Shown here: positions 10,299 to 18,349 of the stretch, piece after piece | Position numbering within the stretch: position 1 is the stretch's first letter | Layout: the number at the start of each line of letters is the position of its first letter | Source: Planoprotostelium fungivorum | Lineage: Eukaryota; Evosea; Variosea; Cavosteliida; Cavosteliaceae | NCBI GenBank assembly: GCA_003024175.1 | Contig: MDYQ01000285.1 | Span: 1 to 32,063, forward strand | Direction: 5' to 3' | Length of the DNA stretch: 32,063 nucleotides | Position numbers and translations under genes: made by a program | Notes under the pieces: model-generated | What the model was told of the DNA's origin: nothing | What the model saw: only the letters and a program-made list of their open reading frames with translations | Databases searched by the model: none

Positions 10299-10536
10299 TT
10301 AATAAGTGAAACTGACCATCCTGCTCTTGCCAATGAGACTCTTGAACAAATCAAAGAATGCAATCTTCCACGCGGCTGCAGACAGTGCATCTTCTGCAAT
10401 CAAACCAATAAATTATGAAATCTGGACGATCACCTGTCAAACTGCTCTTGTAGTACGCTCTCTTCCCTACTGCGTTGTCGTGTTGTAAGTGAAATTGGAC
10501 CGCCTTATTGTCTTCATCACTCAACCACTGGGACAT
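10299..10536 (-). CDS. Small two-exon protein, 65 aa
   Basis: Exon 1 (10536-10434) starts MSQWLSDEDNKAVQFHLQHD and a 40-base GT-AG intron (10394-10433) separates it from exon 2 (10393-10299), which ends ...KSRMVSFTY then TAA. The junction is phase 1 and in frame. Residues 36-58 (DALSAAAWKIAFFDLFKSLI) form a hydrophobic amphipathic helix. An upstream in-frame TTG does not give a better start. The opposite strand is also open over 10233-10418, with a Cys cluster (GCRQCIFCN), so one of the two strands is a shadow; I favour minus because of the clean splice. Product unknown. Confidence 0.42.
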
Positions 10537-11230
10537 GATCAGGGGTAGAGCAACGTGGGAGAGGTCAAGTTGATGGTCCAAAAATTATGGCGTCCAACAA
10601 ATGGAATATCCTATCAACTATACTTCTCATTGATGTTGCATCATGGTCTGAATTCGGTTTATGGGGTGCTTCAATCTTGGAACGGAATGTTTGCCTGTTG
10701 TAGTTGACGATTGGAAGGGTGGCAGACAGAACACAAAAAAGCGCAATACAGGTTATCTTTCATGCGTTCATCTTTTCTAGTCCGTTAGACCAAGTTTTAA
10801 TGTCACCTGATACGTTCCAAACGCGTTTCTATATGTTGTTATTTGTTCAATAAATCCCGAATATTGATGATACTACATAAGATCACTACAACAAACACAA
10901 CATAAAAATCTCTCTCTGTATGTAATTGACGTGGCCTCGATTCGTGTGAGGATTTGTTTATGATCTTATTTCAGTAATTGTGCTGATCGTTGATCTAGCC
11001 TGCACCCTCACGCCCTCGTGATTATAAGAAGTCGGCAAAGAGCATGGAGTCCGACATTGTAAAGAGCATCTTTCAGAAATAATATGTGAATTCCCTCGTC
11101 TATTGTAGTAGCGGCAAGATCGCAACATAGCGGGTCGGACGTACCCAAATTCTTAGATTTGTCATTTTGAGGGTCTCATGGGGGAGACAGTCATTATTTA
11201 CGAAGTCATACAAGACACAAGTCATAAGAG
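10537..11230. other. Intergenic region
   Basis: AT-rich DNA with no frame, splice signal or repeat I can support; it holds the 5' flanks of the minus gene at 10536 and the plus gene at 11231. Confidence 0.4.
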
Positions 11231-12257
11231 ATGCCTTCCAGCGCCAAAGAAGTCATACAAGATTACATCTGGGACAATTACGATAACCCGATCCTGATTG
11301 GCCGACCCAGAGAGAAGATCTTGGAGGAGACAGAGTGCGACGAAGACGTATTCGACTACTAGCACGGGACACTGTTGCTCGACTGGCACAGAAAGGTCCA
11401 TTGGTTCGTCAACATCGGGATTCCACATCCCATCTATCAAGTCCTCCCATTTGGATCCTACCAGAGTCGATCGTGTCAACTACTCTTCTCTTGGCACAAC
11501 AGACACATCGATGCTATCGATCGAGGCATATCACCCACCGAGCCAGAGCTCAAGAAGTTATGCCGCATCATGGCATGGAACAGAAAGCAAGTCCTGAATC
11601 TGCTAATACGCTGCAAGAGTCACATCGTCAGGATCGTAGAGGTGATTCACTCTGATGTCGTCTTCATTTTCAATCACTGAACCGATTGCAGACCGAACCA
11701 GGAGAAGTGATGAACATGTACGGAGGTACTTGACAGATATGGTGGATAAGAAGAGTAAGGTGAGCTTTGCGATCGTCAATGACCTGTCCTGCTCATCTTC
11801 AGCGCAAAGGATCTCAGTTTGTAGAAGAGGACGTCATCCAGGTGTACAGCCAGCTTGTGGACATACAACAGAAGGCAGGAGAGTTCACAGACGAGGACTT
11901 CTTCAACAGTCTGGACCCCTGGTACATTGAACAAGACGAAGAGGCAACCGATGCGATCTGTCGTCGAGTTGGAATTGGTCGGAGATTCAAGGTGAGACAT
12001 CATCAGTTCATCCTCAATGACATCGTGCAGTTCGATCTCTCCCAGGTGGTCAATCTGTTGGAATTGGCCAGAGATCCATCAACGTTGGATCAGTATCGTG
12101 CCTGGTCAGCGTTGGAGTGGGCTGCTTACCAACGGAAGAATCTTAAGTCTCGACTTCAGTCCGGATTTGAGAGGAAGGATATTCTTAGGTGAGCCATCTC
12201 ATCCCTTCTTCATCGATGTTAACGTTAATCAGGAAGTCTGCCGATGGATCTGTTTGA
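11231..12257 (+). CDS. Unrecognised multi-exon protein with an in-frame TAG
   Basis: The ATG at 11231 opens a frame with strong C/G-ending codons (MPSSAKEVIQDYIWDNYDNP). It meets TAG at 11358-11360 and then continues equally well in the same frame to about 11620. Downstream exons are clean: 11691-11759, 11803-11991, 12031-12188 and 12233-12257, with GT-AG introns of 42 to 44 bases, ending ...RKSADGSV then TGA. Joining the first exon to 11691 in phase needs a weak GTCACA donor. Just before it the protein reads SPTEPELKKLCRIMAWNRKQ and VLNLLIRC, loosely like helices 2 and 3 of a homeodomain but lacking the usual Trp, Phe and Asn; I hold this lightly. Downstream parts are acidic and helical (VYSQLVDIQQKAGEFTDEDF). 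The TAG makes it either a decaying gene, a sequencing error, or a gene starting downstream. Confidence 0.42.
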
Positions 12258-12689
12258 ATGGCTCATGCTTCGTGATGGAAGATTGGTGAGGATGAGAAAG
12301 AGGAAAGCCATCACACACGAGAACGTGAAGCTTGTAGATTGTGTGCTTTTCCGTTTCTCACCACGAAGTATTATACACAGTGCATGGCCCTCTGATCTAA
12401 TACAGTCATTCACAAAGAATTGTCATCTTCTCGCGAATATCGAAATTTTTTTAAGTGTCCTTTCTGATACAAAATGCCCAAAATTGGGCATTACTCGTGT
12501 CGATAAGAGGAGATCGAAACAGCATGTACCTGTTAGATTCTTACAACGAAAACCCATTGGACAAGAGGACTTATGGAACGGAGAGAGAGTTGTCAAGAAG
12601 ACCATTCGAGATGATGCGTTGGGATCTGAATCTTCCCCCCATACACCTCGTTGATGATTGCGGAATGTGATTCCTCGTCTCATGATGGT
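12258..12689. other. Spacer, possibly degraded retroelement
   Basis: Several overlapping open stretches occur in all frames but none shows a known motif or a splice structure. Because it runs into an integrase relic, it may be decayed retroelement sequence. Confidence 0.3.
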
Positions 12690-13280
12690 CCTCACGCCGA
12701 TTGCACTGCAAATTGCCCCTGGCAACGACTTCGCGCCCTTTTGACAGAAACCTTCCACATTGAGTCATATGTCAAGTCCTGTGATACATGTCAGAGAGCA
12801 AAGCATTCTTGTAAGAAGCAATCAGGACTCCTGCAACCTTTAGAGGTGCCATCAGACAGATGGACGTCTGTGACGATCGATTTCATGGTCGAGTTACCAG
12901 AGTGTCAGGGGTTCAACGCTATAATGGTGGTAGTAGACAGATTCACAAAGATGTCACATTTCATGTAAGAACACGATCACCAGTGAAGAAGCAGCGTGGT
13001 TGTACATCGATCGAGTGTTTCGGCTACATGGCATCCCCGAGAAGATTGTATCAGACAGAGGTACACAATTTACTGCTGAATTCTGGACGTCGTTCTGGAA
13101 GCAGATGGGTACAAAACACTCAATGTCAACAGCTTATCATCCACAATCGGACGGTCAAACAGAACGAGTCAATTATGTGTTAAACCAGTATTTCCGAGTG
13201 TACTGCTCCTATTTACAAGACGATTGGGTCCCTTTACTGGCAACTGCAGAGTTTGCATACAACAACTCGGTCACATGTGT
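12690..13280 (+). pseudogene. Ty3/gypsy integrase relic
   Basis: The order of motifs is that of a gypsy-type integrase. A zinc-finger half (YVKSCDTCQRAKH) is followed by the linker LLQPLEVPSDRW, the first catalytic Asp in SVTIDFMVELP, then VVVDRFTKMSH. A one-base frameshift near 12968 follows, then EEAAWLYIDRVFRLHGIPEK, the second Asp in VSDRGTQF, and HPQSDGQTERVN with the catalytic Glu. It continues to EFAYNNSV, where homology to integrase stops at about 13275. The catalytic triad codons survive but the frameshift prevents a full product, and neither reverse transcriptase nor LTRs are seen, so it is a fragment. Its 3' edge abuts a kinase fragment on the same strand. Confidence 0.8.
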
Positions 13281-13873
13281 TCGTGACGGAGGGCAGTCTT
13301 TTCGTTCGGTGTTGTGGTGTGGTAGATCTTGATGGTAGAAGAGCCTTGGCCAACAATGTCCCCTGTGGATGTAGCCATGCAGGTATCATCATCTACAATG
13401 ACATCCGTTGCTGTCGCTGTCGTCCATGCATTCATCTCACGCGATTCAGGTGTTGAACGGAGAGAGGCTACCCCTGGATGGATTGGATCCACTCTACGTC
13501 AAGATCATGACAGGTGAGACCATCTTCTAAAGAGAGTGAGATATTGAAAGATGACACAGATTGTTGGCAACAGGAGCCAGCGGACCGCCCCAACATGGGA
13601 GAGATATGCTCTTACCTTGATACTGTCTTCAACGAAGAGAACGGCGTCAAGACGATGGACGATGAGGACATGAACATCATCAGTTCACCCGATCAGAACG
13701 AGTACCACACATACAAGACGGGTGCAAAGACAAACATCTACGACCAGACTTTCTTTAGAGATGAGAAGAGGGCTGCCCCTCCATCGAACTATTCCACGCC
13801 CGTACATCAGGACTACTGTGTTGAGGTGAACGTCTGTGGGAGTACAGAGCAGACGATGACTGAAAAGGAGTGA
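13281..13873 (+). pseudogene. Tyrosine-kinase-like gene, 3' fragment
   Basis: Only kinase subdomains IX-XI and the tail remain. The reading VFSFGVVVW, stop, ILMVEEPWPTMSPVDVAMQ matches the end of subdomain IX and X (S-F-G-V-x-x-W-E-x-L), with the Glu codon changed to TAG at 13323-13325. Introns 13383-13449 and 13514-13559 are removed in phase to give LNGERLPLDGLDPLYVKIMT and DCWQQEPADRPNMGEICSYL (subdomain XI, with its invariant Arg). A polar, acidic C-terminal tail of about 85 residues follows, ending at TGA 13871-13873 with AATAAA at 13878-13883. The whole N-lobe and the catalytic and DFG loops are absent; integrase sequence stands in their place. Confidence 0.8.
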
Positions 13874-13877
13874 ATGG

Positions 13878-13883
13878 AATAAA
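13878..13883 (+). terminator. AATAAA polyadenylation signal
   Basis: It lies 4 bases after the kinase fragment's TGA, so the 3' end of the old gene is still recognisable. Confidence 0.45.
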
Positions 13884-13970
13884 CAAAAGAGAAAGTGATT
13901 GCAGATAGTGCATCTGTCGTCTGAGGAGGTAAAAACTGATGATGTGATAGACGAATCGTTCGTTGACGAT

Positions 13971-14295
13971 GAGATCGAGTGATGTAGAGACGGTCAAATT
14001 GGAAATGAATGTTAATAAATTCGAAAGACTTGGTGCTTTAGATGAGACTACATCACAACGTCTCCAACAAATGAGACCTTTGACGACAACGATCAGAAAG
14101 GACTTCTCAATTCGTCATTCTCCTCCGATATATACAGAGGAGGTAGTGATCGGACGAACAAGTCATTCAGATGGCTGTTTCAGAAAGATGTCTTCTTCAT
14201 CACAATCCAAAAGTCGTTACGTTTCACGAAAGACTCTTTTCTTTACACAAAGCGACATCCTCTTCCTTGTCTTAATTTATTCTTCTCTGAGGTGA
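13971..14295 (+). CDS. Possible hypothetical protein
   Basis: An unspliced frame reads MRSSDVETVKLEMNVNKFER and continues polar and Ser-rich to 14295. There is no splice structure, no domain, and its last part crosses into the left inverted arm, so it may be chance. The opposite strand has no better candidate. Confidence 0.22.
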
Positions 14296-15921
14296 TGATC
14301 CTTGTCTTTTGGAATGGAATCCTATTCCCGACATAGACACAGCATTTCTCTCTTCGCTGCCCTATAGGACTCCTGGCACTGACCAACTTCATCCTTCATC
14401 TCATGCACAAGAACCCATTATCCAGCCGTTGTAGATATGATTTTGGCCGCTTGGACGACTCGTTTCATTCTCATACGTCTTCCAATAGGAAGGTAGAAAG
14501 TGCTCCAGGTTCCCCCAAAATGTGACGTGTTCACATTAAGTTCGCAGAAAAGTCGTTCGGCGGTTGTTGACGTGCCAAGCGCGGTAACTACCCAGGACGT
14601 AATTCGAAATGCCTCACCGACCAGTTCGTCACATACTTTACAACGCACGACAACGACAACAACATGACTCTTGATACCTTCCCACTCATCTGCGTCCTAC
14701 TCTCTATCGCTGTCTGCTGGCTCTTCGTGGCTTGCACGGCCAAGCGTGCTGGAGTGCCCAGAAGGTTTGCCTGTCTCATGCACAAACAAAACAACTAAAC
14801 GAACTCACAGTGATATCTGTGAAGAAGTTAATACCATCTTCGAGAGTGGAGAACAATTGGTTTCTGAGTCCAGAGATCTTGTGAGTTCATCTCTGCCTGT
14901 TTCCTCCATCTCACCTTCTTCCAGGAAGAGAGAATACAGAGCCTTCGCAGAGAGGTCATTCGCTTGACCACTAAGGTGATGCACACGGAAGAAAGAGAGA
15001 CGAGCGGTCACTGATTACAAATCAGTTGGACCAGAACAATGCAGACATCGTCGCACACAGGAGACACTACTTGGAGACCGGCTTGCCTCTCCTCTCGATT
15101 CTCGTCTCTGTGAGTGAAGACATCCAGTCGCCCATTTCTAAATATTCCAAGCCCATCACCCACGACAATACCACTCAGAGAATGTCTTCTCTTATCAAAG
15201 ATCTCGGTCATCTCGCCGAGCAGTTCTTCGACGGTCAGGACCAGTCCGTCGAGAGTCCCATCAAATGCATTGCTGATCTTGCCAAGTCCCTCACCCAGCA
15301 GTTCTTCAACGAGGCCGACCAGCCCAACTACAATTGTCTCGCAGAGGTTATCGTTACTTCGTTGGAGTCTATCGCCAGCCTCGCCGAGCAGTTTATCAAC
15401 GTCTACAATCACTCCACCGATCATCCCCCCGTGAACCTCATTGGCTATGCAAAGGAGATTCGAGGTATCGCCAAGCTACTCCTGCCTATGGCCAAGAAAT
15501 ACATCTCCGACAATCAGCAGTCCACCGATGAAGACTCCGAGTAGTCATCTACTCTCTGGCTGTCAATGCTCTGGCTTACAGATTGCATCACCAGAAATAC
15601 ATTACATCACATTCATCACACGTTTCCTTCTTTTTATTCCCTTCTCTGTCTTTCTTTCTTCTCATTTGTTGCTGTTCGTTGTTCTCTCCCTTTTCATCAG
15701 CGCTGCTTGACTTTCGGCTCTCTTTCTTCAACCTTGAGTTCCACTCTCTCTTCGCTCTTCATTTCTCCATCGTCTGAGCCTTCTTGTTCTTCTTCCCTTC
15801 CATATCATCTCGTGTTCTTCTTCCTCAGGGACGGGCATCACAGGTTCCTTCACTCTCAGTGTCACACACTCACTGTTCTCATTCGTGATAAAGGTGACGA
15901 AGGTGCAATGATGCAGACGAT
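14272..15921 (+). repeat. Inverted duplication, arm A
   Basis: This arm matches 23725-25158 on the opposite strand. Homology starts at about 14272 (AATTTATTC before CTCTGAGGTGATGATCC) and ends at GCAGACGA near 15921. It covers the upstream region, all four exons of the membrane-anchored gene and the 3' end of a convergent minus gene. Relative to arm B it lacks about 116 bases in the upstream region (near 14365) and contains about 340 extra coding bases in the last exon. Confidence 0.88.
14664..15544 (+). CDS. Signal-anchored helical protein, long paralogue (246 aa)
   Basis: Exons 14664-14764, 14811-14880, 14925-14975 and 15026-15544 join in frame (introns 46, 44 and 50 bases). The N-terminus MTLDTFPLICVLLSIAVCWL continues hydrophobic to about residue 24 and is followed by KR, the pattern of a signal peptide or signal anchor. 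Residues 35-80 form a heptad-like coiled coil (RIQSLRREVIRLTTK). The C-terminal domain repeats a helical unit three times: LGHLAEQFFDGQDQS, LAKSLTQQFFNEADQP and IASLAEQFINVYNHS, each about 42 residues apart. It ends with an acidic tail (STDEDSE). No known family. The paralogue at 24089-24643 lacks this triplicated part. Likely membrane-bound or secreted; function unknown. Confidence 0.75.
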
Positions 15922-16030
15922 ATGATTCACATTCAGAGTTGTCATCACAGACAGTGATGAGATTACCTGGATGATGAACCTGAACGATGGTGATGGATCT
16001 TTTGTGAATACGATGATGATAGACAACATG
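15728..16030 (-). CDS. 3' exon of an unrecognised minus gene
   Basis: The last exon starts after an ATCAG acceptor at 16031 and reads HVVYHHRIHKRSITIVQVHH, then through CDDNSECESYRLHHCTFVTF, and ends in a strongly basic, Arg-rich tail (RRTRRLRRWRNEERRESGTQ) before TGA. The alternating hydrophobic strands could be beta-propeller-like. Upstream exons on the minus strand are probable: 16165-16374 reads GLESYERDVMLANILFLASL with good codon bias, and a GTGAGC donor lies at 16092, but I could not join them without a stop. The C-terminal half is copied in the other arm at 23727-23915, where its 5' part is missing. It overlaps the 3' flank of the plus gene ending at 15544. Confidence 0.4.
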   Translation of the reverse strand, partial: HVVYHHRIHKRSITIVQVHHPGNLITVCDDNSECESYRLHHCTFVTFITNENSECVTLRVKEPVMPVPEEEEHEMIWKGRRTRRLRRWRNEERRESGTQG

Positions 16031-16164
16031 CTGATATTTTAACATCCGTTACGCTCACACGTGAGTCATTGTCCCGATCGTGATAGCTCACCTTGGCTGT
16101 CTATGCTGCTCGTGATATTCAATCAGCAAGCTGGTAGGTGGAACGCCGTTCGTTTCGTTTCGAA

Positions 16165-16374
16165 TCAAAGAGTACGTCCACCTTCGATCAACAGCAATCT
16201 GAACCGACAGCTGGCAGTGAGGATATTCAGAGAAGCAAGAAAGAGGATGTTGGCCAACATCACATCACGCTCATAGGATTCGAGGCCACGAGGGAATAGA
16301 GCTGAGACGTTCGAGAGCATTCCAGATGGATCTCTTGCCTCCGTTGTTTTCGTGGCCAGCAGGGAATATAACAC
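16165..16374 (-). CDS. Probable internal exon of the same minus gene
   Basis: The frame LFPRGLESYERDVMLANILF continues through LASLNILTASCRFRLLLIEG with codons ending mostly in C or G, unlike chance frames. The donor GGTGGAC after LLLIEG and the acceptor side are plausible, but phase to the last exon at 15728-16030 is unresolved. The plus strand here is also open (16061-16276), which weakens the call. Confidence 0.3.
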   Translation of the reverse strand: MLYSLLATKTTEARDPSGMLSNVSALFPRGLESYERDVMLANILFLASLNILTASCRFRLLLIEGGRTL

Positions 16375-16648
16375 AATTTTTTCTTGCGATCAACCGCCAA
16401 GACGAAAGCCTCTAAGAGTTAGTGTACCTACTGTTCGATCGATACCCAGAGTGAGAAATTGTGAAGCATACGAGATACGCATTGAGAGCTGTTAGAGCGG
16501 CGATGTTCCAGACAGTAAAATGTACTTCTGAAATTACTTCGGCAGGTGGTGTTCCTCCCCATTCATCTGACATCGCCAGATCCGAATTCGTCTGCTTCGA
16601 AGAGGAGCCGCTTGAACTTGTACTTGATGTCAGATCACCTCAGAGACA

Positions 16649-16728
16649 CTTCCTGAGATGTCATCTACCAGAGTGAATCACTCCCGCAATCACCTCACCG
16701 ATGGAACCTTCAAATGTCTGTGAAACAG
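16649..16728. repeat. 80-base segment shared with 27806-27885
   Basis: From GAGATGTCATCTACCAGAGT to CTTCAAATGTCTGTGA this stretch is about 90 percent identical, in the same orientation, to 27806-27885. At the second site it spans an exon-intron junction of the Ctf4-like gene. Here it sits immediately 5' of the Nup155-like exon. Confidence 0.75.
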
Positions 16729-16955
16729 ATCATCTCTGACGTTGGCCTGGTCGACCGAGATGACGCTCAGCTGAAGAAGATCGTGGGAACGAAGGATGGC
16801 AGAATCTTCATGGAAGGTTTAGATGGTCACTTTGAGATCCTCTACGGAGGTATGTTGTTCTCATTTCGAGCACAAACTGACGAGAGGTAGTCAAAGAACA
16901 TTCCTTCCAGAAGAAGTGTCACACATCCAGCGGAATCTTGTCCATCTTCAAATGA
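16714..16955 (+). pseudogene. Nup155/Nup170-type nucleoporin fragment
   Basis: Two exons, 16714-16849 and 16891-16955, joined over a 41-base GTATGT...GTAG intron in phase 1, read MSVKQIISDVGLVDRDDAQL, then IVGTKDGRIFMEGLDGHFEI and end KKCHTSSGILSIFK, TGA. The order G-T-x-D-G-R-I-F-x-x-G-x-D-G-x-x-x-E-x-x-Y, then F-x-x-x-C, is the signature of the N-terminal beta-propeller of Nup155/Nup170 scaffold nucleoporins. Those proteins are over 1000 residues; only about 59 remain here and I find no continuation on either side, so this is a fragment. A stretch with partly open frame runs on to about 17310 but carries no motif I can place. Confidence 0.62.
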
Positions 16956-18349
16956 AGGTGTCGAACTGAAGAGAAATAGATTCGGACATAAGCGTGAGCT
17001 ACCGAACATCAAGATGGAGGGAGCTTGTGGATGAATCAGACTCTGAGAGGAGTTGAAAGTGAGCAACGTCTTTTTCCATGACGGAGACCGAATCGAAGCA
17101 ATGCCAACTGCAAGCCACCACCAACTCTGGAATACGCATCTTCCCCTCTACCTCTCGAAAATACCTTTGTGAGCCTGGAAATATCGCGGAAATTCCGCTG
17201 ACCCCTACAGAGCATCTCGGGCTCGAACAACACTCTCAGCATCAGAGCGGTGAAACTCACACCAGCTGATTGAAGAACAGATGTACGTTCGACAGCTGGA
17301 TGGCAGTTCATCGTAGCAGAGATCGCAACATCACCTGAGTAAGAACAACAGGCAAGCCTCAGATGTCAGCCTCACACCAACATTGATGTTATCACGCCAT
17401 CACGCCAAGACCATAGCTATAGGCACGGGCCATCTTGACATTCACACGACCGAGATAAAGATGTCGTTTCGTGGAGAGAGGAAGAAAATAGAGACATCAG
17501 TTTGATGTGAAGATATTCTTTATGTCGAGCCAGCAGTGGCCGACCCACCATCATCAACCCACTACATATCTCCTATCATTCCTTTATTCTCAGCAGCATC
17601 GTCAACGAAGGAGATGAGGACCCGGCGTTTGTGAAGCAAATGTAGTTGTGGAAAACGGTGATGAACAAGATACGACAAAAGGAATGAGCCAACAATCGAT
17701 CATCTATTCCACAAAGCAGTCTGTGATAAACCTAAACGTCAATGATCGAATCGAGTAATACCTCACCTACGGATGGTTTGCTCTCATTTGCTGCATTTCT
17801 CGTGATGGCCGAAGAAAGAAGAAGAATGATGGTTCCGCTGAGGTTTATGCGGTTGTATTAATAATATCGGGTGGTGATCCATTTTCTTTTCTTTCTTTGA
17901 GATGACTGTCTCTGTTTACCCTCCTCTCTTTCATTTTGTGTGATGATGAACCCCAATGAACAATAGAAGAAAGAATATATGTCAAATGTATACATAATAT
18001 ACTACTAGAAGTTGTAAGCTGACGTGACATTCTATAGAGGTGGAATGGCCATGTTGACGTTTGGGAAACAAGGGGAGATGTTGTTTATTCGATCGTGTTT
18101 GGGGTCTCAAAGTTTATTGATTAATATTATCGATTTTATTGTGAGCTGCTACACTGCACCTTTTCAGTCAGAAAGTCACGGCCGTTCAGAGAGAACACAA
18201 GTCGAGACAGTCAAGAGACAAACAGAAACAAGCAAGCACTCTCAACAGCAGAGAGAGACAAGTGAAAAGGTACGACGACGACGAAGATGGCTTTAATGGA
18301 TGCATCTCTGATCTGATTCTACCAACAGAAAAGAAAGTCAACAAGAAAG
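16956..18349. other. Long gene-poor stretch
   Basis: Open pieces at 17078-17269 (plus) and 17036-17311 (minus) overlap each other and have no splice support. From 17340 to 18050 I see no gene. Between 18240 and 18349 a GTACGA...CAACAG intron-like segment (18270-18330) probably lies in the 5' untranslated region of the gene starting at 18350. Confidence 0.4.

Noticed and set aside
11344-11360. A 15-base GT...AG segment that would remove the TAG
   Set aside because: Introns this short are known only in a few ciliates; all other introns here are at least about 29 bases, so I did not use it.
12450-12660. Possible reverse transcriptase or RNase H remains before the integrase
   Set aside because: No YxDD, no RNase H motif and no consistent frame could be found.
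15583-15925. Plus-strand frames rich in Phe, Ser and Leu after the long paralogue's stop
   Set aside because: These are the antisense of the basic Arg-rich exon of the minus gene and 3' flank shared by both arms.
17078-17311. Continuation of the Nup155 fragment
   Set aside because: Open pieces exist on both strands but no nucleoporin motif can be placed and the frames do not join.
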